Shown one piece after another: positions 1 through 9,686 of a DNA stretch of 64,000 bases (within the stretch, counting starts at the first letter, position 1; every line of letters starts with the position of its first letter). The stretch covers positions 558,001-622,000 of the forward strand of contig CAKPBC010000001.1 of assembly GCA_934140155.1 (NCBI GenBank). The letters are read 5' to 3'. This DNA is from an uncultured Bacilli bacterium. GTDB lineage: Bacteria > Bacillota_I > Bacilli_A > RFN20 > CAG-826. The notes under the pieces were generated by a model, which was given only the letters and a program-made list of their open reading frames with translations, made no database searches and was not told where the DNA came from. The position numbers were made by a program, and so were the translations under genes.

Positions 1-1079
1 ACAAAGGTATGGAAGTGAAAGCTTATTATGATGATTTAAGTAGTGAAATTATCACAAATTATACTTATTCTCATGATGCTTTAAAAGCTACTGATAAAGA
101 AGTTGTTATCTCATATATGGGAGTATCAACAACAATTAGCATCACGGTATCACATGCTCATAATTGGATTGAAAGTTATCTAAGTGATAAGGATAACCAC
201 TGGCATGAATGTAGTTTATGTGGTGAAAAGAAAGATATTAGCGAACACACTTTTACTTCACTTATAATTAAAAATAAACCAACACAACGTGATTATAATT
301 CCGGTGACACTTTATCTTTAGATGGAATTAACGTTATGGCTAATTGTAACGTATGTAATGAAGTTGATGTTTCAAATTATATAACTACAATAACTACGAC
401 ATTAGAATTATCTTCTCCTTCGTTAACATTAGAAACTAAAACAATAACTATTACATTCAAAGGCTTAAGCGCCACATTTGATGTAACAATTCATAAATCT
501 TATTCAGTTGCAGGCAAAAATAGACAAGATCCAACTAATACAACGGAAAAATATTATGTTGAAAAAGCAGAAATGATGGAAAATGGAAAATGGGAATTCC
601 AAGGAAGTTCGGATATTGCAAATGTTGAAGTTGGAGCAACAATTGCTTTCCATATTTACTCAGAAATTAATGGCAAAGTGAACTTGTCTTTATTAGCGGG
701 TTCATTATATTGTAATGGCAATAATAAAAATGCTGAAGGATTTTATTTAGAAACTATGGATATGGATGTTGATAAATTATTAGCTATTAAAGTTAAAAAT
801 GGATCAAATAATTTTAAAGAAGTAGCGTCTAATACAAATGCAAAAATTAATGGACATAAGTTACCAGATAATTATAAAGAATTAGGTATATCAAGTACTG
901 TTTGGGCAATGAACCAATATTCTTGGTCAACAATTGCTAGCAATATTGACTTAACCATTGGTGATAATGTCATTGAATTTACAATTTTAAATGCCAAGAC
1001 AACTGGTAACTACACTAATGCATGGGGTGGAGTTGCGACATTAAATATTAGAACATTAACAGTTTCTTTTATGAATTAA
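1..1079 (+). CDS. Secreted Ig-like surface protein, C-terminal part (partial at left edge)
   Basis: The reading frame is open to the left edge, so the Met at position 9 is probably internal and the gene starts outside the window. Counting from that Met, residues 1-50 look like the end of a bacterial Ig-like (Big_3-like) domain. Residues 64-80 form a short Cys/His cluster (H64, H66, C68, C71, H80) of the kind often found between Ig domains in Bacillota surface proteins. Residues 88-162 are a second Big_3-like domain with its own CxxC (C113/C116). Residues 175-356 look like a beta-sandwich of carbohydrate-binding type, but I cannot name the family. It ends 10 bases before the GH3 glycosidase gene, so the two are likely co-transcribed. 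A role in binding glycans or displaying enzymes at the surface is inference. Confidence 0.6.
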   Translation, partial: KGMEVKAYYDDLSSEIITNYTYSHDALKATDKEVVISYMGVSTTISITVSHAHNWIESYLSDKDNHWHECSLCGEKKDISEHTFTSLIIKNKPTQRDYNSGDTLSLDGINVMANCNVCNEVDVSNYITTITTTLELSSPSLTLETKTITITFKGLSATFDVTIHKSYSVAGKNRQDPTNTTEKYYVEKAEMMENGKWEFQGSSDIANVEVGATIAFHIYSEINGKVNLSLLAGSLYCNGNNKNAEGFYLETMDMDVDKLLAIKVKNGSNNFKEVASNTNAKINGHKLPDNYKELGISSTVWAMNQYSWSTIASNIDLTIGDNVIEFTILNAKTTGNYTNAWGGVATLNIRTLTVSFMN

Positions 1080-1089
1080 GAGGTACATT

Positions 1090-4000
1090 ATGAAAAAGAA
1101 TTTGAAAAATATAATCGGATTAAGTATTACTTCGATTTTTCTTGTTGCATTAATTGTTGGGAACTATTTTTGCTCAAGATATAATGAAGTAATTACTACA
1201 ATGCTATGTGGATCAGGAACAGATTTCTCAGGTGAAGATACAAAATTAACACTGGAAAACAATGATCAAGCTGTACAAAAAATCGCAGAAGAAGGCATGG
1301 TTTTATTAAAAAACAAATGCCTTCCATTAGATAAATCAGTAACAAAAATCAACTTATTTGGTTGGTCAAGTATTGATAGTGCTTTCTTCTTATCAGGCGG
1401 AGGTAGCTCCAGTGCAACAATTAATGAAGAAAAGAAAATTACTTTAAAAAGTGCTTTTGAAAAAGAAGGATTTGAAGTAAATACTGAATTATTAGAAGCA
1501 TATAAAACTTATAAAAGTGGAAGATGGAATAGTTCAACAACTTTAAGTGATCCAGATACTGATTTTTATAATAAATCAGGCGCAAATGGAAATACTTTAT
1601 TAGCAAATGCTAAAGATTTTTCTAATACTGCTGTTGTTACAATTTCTCGTTTTGGAAGTGAGGGAATTGATATTCCTTTTACTCAAACAAAACATCCAAG
1701 CGGAAAAGATACTGATCGTCACTATTTGGAACTATCAACGGAAGAAGAAGCATTAATAAATTTAGTTACCGATAATTTCCAAAATGTAATTATTTTAATT
1801 AATGCTGGTAATCAAATGGAACTAGGATTCCTTAACAATGAAAAAATTGATGCAGCATTATTAGTAAATTATCCCGGTCAATCAGGAACACTTGCTATCC
1901 CACGAATTTTAAAAGGACAAGTAAATCCAAGCGCTAAACTTACTGATACATATCCATATGATTTAACTATGGATCCATCTTACGTTAATGCATTAAGAAA
2001 TGGTGATCATATTCATTATGTTGAAGATATTTATGTGGGATATAAATGGTATGAAACCGCGGATAAAGAAAACTATTTTCAAGATACTTTATCAAAAAAT
2101 TATAATGAGATTGTCCAATTCCCATTTGGCTATGGATTAAGTTATTCTTCATTTAGTCAAGAAATTGTTAATTATAAGTTGTCTACATCTGGAACAGGAT
2201 TACAACGAGCAACACAAATTGAAGTTGATGTTAAAGTTACTAATACTTCGAAAGTGGAAGGAAAAGATGTAATTCAATTATACTATACCGCTCCTTATAC
2301 TAAAGGTGGAATTGAAAAATCCGCAGTGAATTTAGCTGCCTTCCGTAAAACTGATGCACTAAAAGAAAATGAATCAAAAACATATAAATTAACATTCTCT
2401 GCATATGATATGGCAAGTTATGATGCCTATGATAAAAATAAAAATGGCTTTGCAGGTTATGAACTTGAAAATGGTGAATATCAAATTCAATTAATGAAAA
2501 ATTCCCATAGTCTTGTGGAAGGTAATAAAAACACTATCAAATTACAATGTGATAAGACCATTATTTATAATCGTGATCCTCAAACAGGAGCGATTGTAAG
2601 TAATAGATATGGTGAATTTGATGAATCAGGAAAATACATTAACGATTCAGCCTACGCTAATTGTCCAATCGATGGAAGTAATGCGGGTGAAAAAATTACT
2701 TATTTATCACGTAATGATTTTGCTAGCACTTTCCCACTTACAAAAGAAAAAAATCGTGATATTAAATCGATTTTAGATTATGCAAATGATTATGTAGAGT
2801 ATTTAGCTTATGAAGGTCAAGAAAAGCCTGTTCAAGGAAAAACAGGTGATACACCATTATTATTAGTTACTAAAGAAGATGGTTCAAAAGCTTCACTTAG
2901 TGATTTAGAAAGTAAAAAGAATCTTGTTTGGAATAAAGACTTAGTTTCTAAACTTGGTGCAGATTATAATGCTCCAGAATGGGAAACATTGTTAGATCAA
3001 TTGACAACCGAAGAATTACAAAACTTTGTTGAGTCCAGCGGCTATGGAAATGATGCTGCTGCAAGTGTTGGTAAAATTTCGATGTTTGATTATGATGGCC
3101 CTGCTGGATTTAATATTTCTGTTAATAGTCCATTAGGCGATAAAAAATCAAAATGGACAGGATTTGGAAATGAAACATTACTAGGCCAAACTTGGTCAAC
3201 ACAAATGGCGGAAGCAATGGGCGAATGTTTTGGTAATGAAGGTTATGAAACAGGTATTAATGGTATTTACGCCCCGGGAGTTAACTTACATCGTTCAGCG
3301 TTTAATGGAAGAAACTTTGAATATTATAGTGAAGATAGTGTCTTATCTGGTTATTTAGCATCTCGAGTTATTAAAGGCGCTAAAGAAAATGGTGTTTATT
3401 GTTTCTTAAAACACTTTGTTGTAAGTGAAATGGGACCTAACCCAAGAAAACTTAATGTGTGGTTAACTGAACAAAACTTACGTGAAAATTATTTAAGGCC
3501 ATTCGAAATAGCAGTTAAAAATGGCGCAACGGCAATGATGACAGCGTTTAATCGTTTAGGCGCAACTTGGACAGGTGGAAACTATCAATTAATTCAAGGG
3601 ATTTTAAGAAAAGAATGGAAATTTAAAGGCGTGGTTATTACTGACTGGTGTCAAGGTGACTGGGATATGCCAGTAAATCAAGGACTTCATGCCGGTAATG
3701 ATATTTGGTTAAATCCTGCTAATCGTTGTAATAATGGTATTAATACTAAATTAGATTCATCTTGGGTTTGTGCTAGAAGATCTGCTCATAATCTTTTATA
3801 CACAATTTGTAATACTTATTTCACTACTTGGAATCAAGGAAAAGATATTGGAATAAAAGAATCTAAAGGTGTGTTTAGATGGTGGATTCCAGCACTTGTT
3901 GGTATAAATGTGATTGTTGTTGGTTTAGAAATTTATTTTATCTATGCTCTTATTAGAAAAAGAAAATATTTAACCAACGAAAATGTAGTATTAATGGATT

Positions 4001-4617
4001 ATTCGACAGAAATTTCTTCAATAAATAATAAAATAAATGTTTTACAAAAAGCATTAAATGATTACAAAAATGAATTAAAAGCTCTAAAAAAACGTAGTTT
4101 AAAAGAAAATAGAGATTTTAAAGAAGACTTTGATAATCTAGAAAATAAAATTACTATCATTAACAACGTTTTATCCAATAAAGAAATTGATGAAGAAGAA
4201 GTGTTAGAAAGTGATGATGAAACTGAAACAGTATTTATTCGTAAACCATTTAGTGAAAAAATAGAAGCAGCGAATGAAGAAATAAAAGGTTATTATAACG
4301 AGATAAAAAATCATTTATTAAGCTATGGATTAACTAGTCGTATATCTATTGCTGGTGAAGTATTCAAGTATGAAAAAGAGGAATTAGCTAAGATAACACT
4401 TGTTGGTAAAACATTAAAATTACATCTTGCTCTTGAACCAAATGATTATCAAGGAGCAACAATTCCGGTTAAGGATGAGAAAAATAAAAAAGTATATGAA
4501 AAAACACCAACAATGATAAAAGTTAAATCTCCTTTAGCGTTAAAACGTGCTTTAATGCTTATTAATGATTTAATGCAATCTAAACAGATTAAACAAAACA
4601 ATTTAAGAAAGGACTAA
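1090..4617 (+). CDS. Membrane-anchored GH3 glycosidase with permuted domains and cytoplasmic tail
   Basis: A 1175-residue protein. Residues 5-28 form an N-terminal membrane anchor. Next comes the GH3 C-terminal domain (about 55-360; EEGMVLLKN, GGGSSS and an NPSAKLTDTYPYD stretch), a fibronectin-III-like domain (about 365-485; FPFGYGLSYSSF, VTNTSKVEGKDV), and only then the GH3 (alpha/beta)8 catalytic domain (about 630-910; KHFV, ITDW). The expected nucleophile is D852 in ITDW. This C-Fn3-N order is the reverse of common GH3 enzymes, but is known in some rumen-type beta-glucosidases. A second membrane helix (about 931-955) leads to a coiled coil (about 975-1035) and a conserved basic C-terminal domain (about 1050-1175). 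Both ends should therefore be cytoplasmic, with the enzyme outside. The substrate is unknown; beta-glucosidase or xylosidase activity is likely. Confidence 0.85.
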   Translation: MKKNLKNIIGLSITSIFLVALIVGNYFCSRYNEVITTMLCGSGTDFSGEDTKLTLENNDQAVQKIAEEGMVLLKNKCLPLDKSVTKINLFGWSSIDSAFFLSGGGSSSATINEEKKITLKSAFEKEGFEVNTELLEAYKTYKSGRWNSSTTLSDPDTDFYNKSGANGNTLLANAKDFSNTAVVTISRFGSEGIDIPFTQTKHPSGKDTDRHYLELSTEEEALINLVTDNFQNVIILINAGNQMELGFLNNEKIDAALLVNYPGQSGTLAIPRILKGQVNPSAKLTDTYPYDLTMDPSYVNALRNGDHIHYVEDIYVGYKWYETADKENYFQDTLSKNYNEIVQFPFGYGLSYSSFSQEIVNYKLSTSGTGLQRATQIEVDVKVTNTSKVEGKDVIQLYYTAPYTKGGIEKSAVNLAAFRKTDALKENESKTYKLTFSAYDMASYDAYDKNKNGFAGYELENGEYQIQLMKNSHSLVEGNKNTIKLQCDKTIIYNRDPQTGAIVSNRYGEFDESGKYINDSAYANCPIDGSNAGEKITYLSRNDFASTFPLTKEKNRDIKSILDYANDYVEYLAYEGQEKPVQGKTGDTPLLLVTKEDGSKASLSDLESKKNLVWNKDLVSKLGADYNAPEWETLLDQLTTEELQNFVESSGYGNDAAASVGKISMFDYDGPAGFNISVNSPLGDKKSKWTGFGNETLLGQTWSTQMAEAMGECFGNEGYETGINGIYAPGVNLHRSAFNGRNFEYYSEDSVLSGYLASRVIKGAKENGVYCFLKHFVVSEMGPNPRKLNVWLTEQNLRENYLRPFEIAVKNGATAMMTAFNRLGATWTGGNYQLIQGILRKEWKFKGVVITDWCQGDWDMPVNQGLHAGNDIWLNPANRCNNGINTKLDSSWVCARRSAHNLLYTICNTYFTTWNQGKDIGIKESKGVFRWWIPALVGINVIVVGLEIYFIYALIRKRKYLTNENVVLMDYSTEISSINNKINVLQKALNDYKNELKALKKRSLKENRDFKEDFDNLENKITIINNVLSNKEIDEEEVLESDDETETVFIRKPFSEKIEAANEEIKGYYNEIKNHLLSYGLTSRISIAGEVFKYEKEELAKITLVGKTLKLHLALEPNDYQGATIPVKDEKNKKVYEKTPTMIKVKSPLALKRALMLINDLMQSKQIKQNNLRKD

Positions 4618-4623
4618 TTAACT

Positions 4624-4758
4624 ATGGAAAAGAAAGAATATAAAAAGCCAAATGTTAGATTAGAAGATGTTGTTTTAGAAGATATAGTTTTAACTTCAAA
4701 TATAGAAAGAATTGATGGTAATAATGAACTTGCCGGAAATTACGATGAGGAATTATAA
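4624..4758 (+). CDS. 44-residue acidic peptide, unknown function
   Basis: A short ORF beginning MEKKEYKKPNVRLEDVVLED and ending ELAGNYDEEL. It starts 6 bases after the GH3 stop codon and ends one base before the next start, so it is tightly packed in the same operon. Its basic start with a YKKP motif, acidic middle, and an LTSN stretch followed by a Gly/Asn-rich tail resemble short peptides often found beside secreted or modified products in gut Bacillota. Those are usually left as hypothetical and sometimes suspected to be RiPP-like precursors. No modification enzyme is visible nearby. No function is claimed. The compact spacing and protein-like composition make a real gene likely. Confidence 0.55.
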   Translation: MEKKEYKKPNVRLEDVVLEDIVLTSNIERIDGNNELAGNYDEEL

Positions 4759-4759
4759 T

Positions 4760-6949
4760 ATGAAAAAGAAAATTATTTTTCCAATTGTAAGTGTATTATC
4801 TCTTGCTTTTATAAGCGGCTTAGTCAATAAAACTAATACTCCTGATGATTCAACAAATGACTTTGTTGAATCAACAAAAGATTATTTAAATGAGCAAAAT
4901 GGTATTGAACAAGTGAATGTAAAAGCTCTTAATTCAAATTCAGCATTGGATTGCTCTACTATGTATGCTCAATATGCTTTTGATAAAAACGATGACTCTT
5001 ATTATTTAAGATTTGCCACCGCAATTAAAGGAGATGTTACTTCGCTTAGTTATAAAAGAGTCGTAGCGGGAATTGATGATTATATAATATCTTCTTATAC
5101 CCTTTATAAGGGGATTTCTGCGAATGGAATAGTTAATTATTACGATGGAAGTGCGTTATCAACAGATACTCAATTTGCGGGTAATTATTATTGGAGTTGT
5201 TATACTATTAAATTTGCAAAAAGCAGTATATATAAAGAAAAAGATATTACTGTTGAGTTAAATGTTAATGGTGACACAACTATTACACGTACAACTTCTT
5301 TAGATACTCTTTTAAATGAAGATCGTTATTTAAAATGCGAATTGTTTAATGTCGAAGTTATCGATAGCAGAGTTTATTATGTAGTAACAGGAAGTTGTTT
5401 TGGTTATGAAGAAAGTGATATTTCGCATGATTTATATGGAAATGGTAAGGATTATGCATTAGGCAATCAAACAGTGACAATTGATTATGCTAATAATACT
5501 TTCAAAATTTTAACAGATGTAACTGAGATACCAGCAGATGAAGCATTCTTATTTCCGCATATTTCTATAAAAGGTAAAAAGTCTGATATTAAAGATAGTG
5601 ATCAATCTAGTAATGGAAAATCTGTCTCACTAGGAGATAAGAATTACGCTATTGTTTGTACAACTGGAGAGAATTCTACATGGAATATGCCAGTATTAAG
5701 TGTTACTAATGCGACAAAATCATTCGAATTACAAAAAATAGGACTTAAGACTGTTGATGAACGAGTTTTATATTATGTTTCTGGATACGCAACTGGATAT
5801 AGTTATGATCAACTTCGTTTAGATATCATGGTTTCAGGAAGCGACTATGCTAAAAAAGGCACATACAAAGTAACAAAAGATAGTGAAACAAATATTTTTG
5901 AAGTTTCTATTGATGTTACAGATGTAGAACTTATGTCTTTAGAATCTGAACAAGGTATGCCACATTTCTTTGTTAATGGTATAGGTTATAATGTTAATGG
6001 TAGCCATGCAGGAAATGGTGATTCTGATTTGCTTTATAAATCTGTTGATACGGATAATGCTACAGTTGTTCTTGGAATAACAAAATATTCAATTGTTAAT
6101 AGATATAATATGGCTTCTTTAAAAGTTGAAAGATATTTAAATTTAGACATCGAAGGTGTCGGTGTTAAAGTTGAAGAAGTTAATGGTGCAAACCAAGTCT
6201 TCTATTTTATTAGTGGTAAATCTTATGCATATACCAACAATGATACTTTCCCCGCATTTGATTTAAGAGCGCAAGGTGCAACTAAAAATCTTGACGATGG
6301 TAAGCAAACAGTTTCTATTGATGAAAACAATCATACATTTGAAGTAAAAATTAATGTGACAAATGCTGAAATATTAAATGGTACTGGTGATGGCGGTAAG
6401 GTTTATTTCAATCACAAAGATAGTGCTAATGTATCATCTTCTGTTAAAGTATTACAAAACAATGCTGTATTAGATAGAAAAGTCTACACAGTAGGTGCAG
6501 TTTGGGGAATTAGAACATTAGAAGTTAATGATAAATTTTTAGAATATGCTAAAGGAAAAGTTGAATTTGATCTTACTTTAGAAAATGAACATGTGTACTA
6601 TATTCTTAAATATAAAGGCTTTGGATTTGAAGCATCGACTGATGTCATTTATATCAATTTTGCTGATAAATCACGCCAATCAATAACAAAAGAAACTTAT
6701 GATGACAATTACGATTTATACACTATTAAGATTGATGTAACAAATCTAATAGAGGCTACATCTGAAGTTAAGAATTTCTTCCCACATTTAAAAGTTAATG
6801 GAAGCAATTATGGTAATAATAATGGAGATGTTAATGGCAATAATATGGAAGATAAAATTATTGAACTTAATGGCGTAAAATACACATTAATGTGTGTTAA
6901 TGCAAGTCCATCTTGGTCTATTCCTATTTTAAGAATAGTTAAAGCTTAA
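4760..6949 (+). CDS. Secreted protein with four degenerate ~135-residue repeats
   Basis: A 729-residue protein. I chose the ATG at 4760 because it is preceded by GAGG at 4747-4750 and begins an MKKK signal peptide (residues 1-20, hydrophobic, no lipobox Cys). After an N-terminal region of about 190 residues there are four related units starting near residues 203, 334, 477 and 610. Each has a YYV-S/T-G..FGY-like start, a (V/I)-D-V-T-(D/N) element and a FPH-(I/F/L)-x-(V/I)-NG-like end. The repeats look like all-beta modules. It directly follows the 44-residue peptide gene and ends at a strong terminator, so it is the last gene of the surface operon. Ligand binding at the cell surface is inferred. 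I do not recognise the family. Confidence 0.65.
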   Translation: MKKKIIFPIVSVLSLAFISGLVNKTNTPDDSTNDFVESTKDYLNEQNGIEQVNVKALNSNSALDCSTMYAQYAFDKNDDSYYLRFATAIKGDVTSLSYKRVVAGIDDYIISSYTLYKGISANGIVNYYDGSALSTDTQFAGNYYWSCYTIKFAKSSIYKEKDITVELNVNGDTTITRTTSLDTLLNEDRYLKCELFNVEVIDSRVYYVVTGSCFGYEESDISHDLYGNGKDYALGNQTVTIDYANNTFKILTDVTEIPADEAFLFPHISIKGKKSDIKDSDQSSNGKSVSLGDKNYAIVCTTGENSTWNMPVLSVTNATKSFELQKIGLKTVDERVLYYVSGYATGYSYDQLRLDIMVSGSDYAKKGTYKVTKDSETNIFEVSIDVTDVELMSLESEQGMPHFFVNGIGYNVNGSHAGNGDSDLLYKSVDTDNATVVLGITKYSIVNRYNMASLKVERYLNLDIEGVGVKVEEVNGANQVFYFISGKSYAYTNNDTFPAFDLRAQGATKNLDDGKQTVSIDENNHTFEVKINVTNAEILNGTGDGGKVYFNHKDSANVSSSVKVLQNNAVLDRKVYTVGAVWGIRTLEVNDKFLEYAKGKVEFDLTLENEHVYYILKYKGFGFEASTDVIYINFADKSRQSITKETYDDNYDLYTIKIDVTNLIEATSEVKNFFPHLKVNGSNYGNNNGDVNGNNMEDKIIELNGVKYTLMCVNASPSWSIPILRIVKA

Positions 6950-6963
6950 AAATAATCATTGTT

Positions 6964-7033
6964 AAGCACACGATTTAGGTAGATGGTTCTTATTAACTGC
7001 TAATAAGAATCAAAAATACTCGTGTGCTTTTTT
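6964..7033 (+). terminator. Two-stem intrinsic terminator of the surface operon
   Basis: The outer stem AAGCACACGA (6964-6973) pairs with TCGTGTGCTT (7020-7029), followed by T's to 7033. Inside it is a perfect 9-bp stem, TTCTTATTA (6987-6995) with TAATAAGAA (7001-7009), and a 5-nt loop. It lies 14 bases after the stop codon at 6949. The nested hairpin is larger than usual for a terminator. Confidence 0.85.
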
Positions 7034-7085
7034 AAACTTTTATAGATAATTTCTTTAACTTGACATATTGCTAATTTATGCTTTG

Positions 7086-7113
7086 TTGACTAAAAAATAA
7101 ATTATGTTAGAAT
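7086..7113 (+). promoter_or_regulatory. SigA-type promoter for the ABC exporter operon
   Basis: TTGACT (7086-7091), a 16-bp spacer and TAGAAT (7108-7113), with an extended -10 TGT directly upstream. Transcription would start near 7120. Confidence 0.65.
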
Positions 7114-7130
7114 AATTAGGACTTCAAGCA

Positions 7131-7147
7131 ATAGACTATAAGTCTAT
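7131..7147 (+). promoter_or_regulatory. 7-bp inverted repeat in the leader of the ABC operon
   Basis: ATAGACT (7131-7137), 3-nt loop, AGTCTAT (7141-7147). It lies between the predicted transcription start and the GGAGG ribosome-binding site at 7153-7157, so it could be a leader hairpin or an operator. Confidence 0.35.
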
Positions 7148-7162
7148 TTTATGGAGGTAACT

Positions 7163-9685
7163 ATGTCTTATTTATTAGTTGCAATTAGTTTGATAGTGTT
7201 TGGTGGAATAGCATTGCTTGTGCATTTCTTGTTTCCAAATAAGCAAAACTTAATAGTCGGTAAGATATTAACAGGTTTGTTAATAGTGATTTTTATCGTA
7301 CGCTTTATGTGCTTTAAAGATGTGCAAATATTTGGTGATACAAGCAAGTTTACTAATATTACAGGAACTATAAATTTTCCAATTAACCCCGTTCTAGGCG
7401 TGATAGCGGATTTCCTTATTTGGTTTGAAATAACCGCTATTTTGCTTGTAACAATGCGTCCTTTTTACCATTTTAGAACAATGAAATATTTGGTTAAGTT
7501 TGTGGCTTTACCAATTTTTGTTTTATGTGGTGGTTTTATGGAACAAATCCTTTTTATGTCACAAGGATTTGGCTTTTATAATGAATTAGGAAAAGTGTCA
7601 TTATTATCTATCATTTATCCAATTGAAATTGGACTTGGATTAGCGTTATCTATTTATTATTGGTTTAAAAATGCTTTTGCTCGTGGACTTAAAGAAAAAG
7701 ATCCAACGCTTTTAGCACTTGGCTCTAATTTAAGTGTTAAATCAAGATTTTTACCAAGAAACTTTGAACTTAAAAACCTTGCCTGTACAAGCAGTAATCC
7801 AAATATCATTAGTTTCGAAGAAAAAAATGATGGAGATATGAAAATAAAAGCTAATAAAAAAGGTAAAGCTGTTATTACTATCAATGCTAATGATGGAGAA
7901 ATTAATAAACATATTTTGATTAATGTTTTCGAAAGAGAACTAGTTGAAGAAATGAAATATAATAAATATGATTCATTAAGAAAAGTAACAAAGAAAGATA
8001 TTTTAACAATAATAATTTCATTTTTACTAATTAATATTGCCACATTACCGCCATATTTTATGCGTAGTGTTTTTGGCGAGATAAGTTCATTGATTCATAT
8101 TATGGATATTAATTTTGCTCATCGACTAGTTTTATATGTAACAGTCTTAATTTTTCCATTTGGAATGTATTTTGGACTTAGAGACAAACATAAAGATGTT
8201 ATTCATTTTGCATTAAATATTGTATCACTAGGTACATTAATTGGATTCATGGCTTTTTATAAATATGATTCATTATTAGAACCGTGGTCTTGGCCATTCC
8301 ATTTATGTAATACCGCAATGTTTTTAATGCCAATATGCTTAATATTTAAACCAAAAAGATTATTCTATTTCACATATTTTATTAATGTGTTAGGCGCATT
8401 AATTGCAATGTTAATGCCAAATTACTCACATGTATTAAATGCTATGGATCCAACAATATTCCAATTCTGGTATAACCATACAATAGCATTTGGAATGCCA
8501 TTATTATGTGTGGCTTTAAAACAATTCCAAAGACCAAAATTAAAACAATTTTATTATTCAATGGCTTGGTTCTTTGGGTATTTTGTAATTGCCTTATTTA
8601 TGAATGTGTTATTTTCCGCAATGGGACACAAAGTAGATTACTTCTTTATTAATTCTGATTTTGTTGCTGATAAATTAGGAACTTGGGCAGAAAATTTATT
8701 TGATATAACTGCTTCACTTCAAGTAGGAAAATATACTTTAACATTCCACCCGCCATATCAATTAGCATTCTTCATTGTGTATGTGTTATTAGGTATAGCT
8801 GTTTGGTTTGTATATGAATTAGGATTTAATATTGCTGATTCGCATTATGAATTAATGACAAAATTAAAAGCAATTAAAGTTGATCAATTAGCGCTTAAAT
8901 CTGCGCTTAACGGAAGGAGCTTAGATGAACCTATGGATAAAGATGCTGGAGTAAAATTTGAATTAAAACATTTTTCTAAAAAATATGCTTCAAGTAAAGT
9001 ATATGCTGTTAGGGATGCTAATCTTGAAGTTTATGGCGGAGAAATATTTGGATTCTTAGGACCTAATGGTGCTGGTAAATCTACTATTATTAAAAGTACA
9101 GTTGGTATTCAACCTATTACTGAAGGTAATATTGAAATATGCGGATTTGATTGTGCAAAACAACCTGTTCAAGCTAAAAGTTTAATAGGATTCGTACCAG
9201 ATCATTATGCATTATATGAAAAATTAACTGGTAGGGAATATCTAAACTATATAGCGGATATTTATGAAGTATCAAAAGAAGACCGCGATGAAAGATTAAA
9301 TAAATACATTAAGTTATTCCAATTAGAAAGTTCCATTGATAATAAAATTAAAACATATTCACATGGTATGAAACAAAAGATTACTATTATGGCTGCTTTA
9401 GTCCACAATCCTAAAGTTTGGATTCTTGATGAACCTTTAACTGGACTAGATCCAACAAGCATTTTCCAAGTTAAAGAATGTATGAAGCAACATGCTGCGG
9501 AAGGAAACATCGTTTTCTTTAGTTCGCATATTATTGATATTGTTGAAAAATTATGCCAAAGAATAGCAATAATTAAAAAAGGTAAAATTTTATGTGTTAA
9601 AACAGTAGATGAAATTGAGCAAAGCGGAAAATCGCTTGAAGAGTTTTATCTTGAAACAATTGGTGAGAAACTAGAGGAAAAGTAA
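7163..9685 (+). CDS. ABC exporter ATPase fused to YwaF-like membrane domain with Ig-like insert
   Basis: An 840-residue protein. The start at 7163 is fixed by GGAGG five bases upstream; the in-frame ATG at 7151 overlaps that site and is unlikely. Residues 1-180 hold several membrane helices. Residues about 186-255 look like a small Big_2-type Ig-like domain. A second membrane block (about 270-570) with WSWPFHLCN resembles the YwaF/TIGR02206 integral membrane family. From about residue 600 there is a complete ABC ATPase: Walker A GPNGAGKST (about 633), signature SHGMKQK (about 733), Walker B VWILDEP (about 752). The permease gene follows after one base, so the two should form one export system. 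The substrate is unknown. The fusion is unusual compared with stand-alone YwaF and stand-alone ATPases. Confidence 0.8.
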   Translation: MSYLLVAISLIVFGGIALLVHFLFPNKQNLIVGKILTGLLIVIFIVRFMCFKDVQIFGDTSKFTNITGTINFPINPVLGVIADFLIWFEITAILLVTMRPFYHFRTMKYLVKFVALPIFVLCGGFMEQILFMSQGFGFYNELGKVSLLSIIYPIEIGLGLALSIYYWFKNAFARGLKEKDPTLLALGSNLSVKSRFLPRNFELKNLACTSSNPNIISFEEKNDGDMKIKANKKGKAVITINANDGEINKHILINVFERELVEEMKYNKYDSLRKVTKKDILTIIISFLLINIATLPPYFMRSVFGEISSLIHIMDINFAHRLVLYVTVLIFPFGMYFGLRDKHKDVIHFALNIVSLGTLIGFMAFYKYDSLLEPWSWPFHLCNTAMFLMPICLIFKPKRLFYFTYFINVLGALIAMLMPNYSHVLNAMDPTIFQFWYNHTIAFGMPLLCVALKQFQRPKLKQFYYSMAWFFGYFVIALFMNVLFSAMGHKVDYFFINSDFVADKLGTWAENLFDITASLQVGKYTLTFHPPYQLAFFIVYVLLGIAVWFVYELGFNIADSHYELMTKLKAIKVDQLALKSALNGRSLDEPMDKDAGVKFELKHFSKKYASSKVYAVRDANLEVYGGEIFGFLGPNGAGKSTIIKSTVGIQPITEGNIEICGFDCAKQPVQAKSLIGFVPDHYALYEKLTGREYLNYIADIYEVSKEDRDERLNKYIKLFQLESSIDNKIKTYSHGMKQKITIMAALVHNPKVWILDEPLTGLDPTSIFQVKECMKQHAAEGNIVFFSSHIIDIVEKLCQRIAIIKKGKILCVKTVDEIEQSGKSLEEFYLETIGEKLEEK

Positions 9686-9686
9686 A

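Noticed and set aside
7657..8043. Minus-strand ORF inside the ABC gene
   Set aside because: Shadow of the coding strand; low-complexity, hydrophobic translation with no ribosome-binding site.
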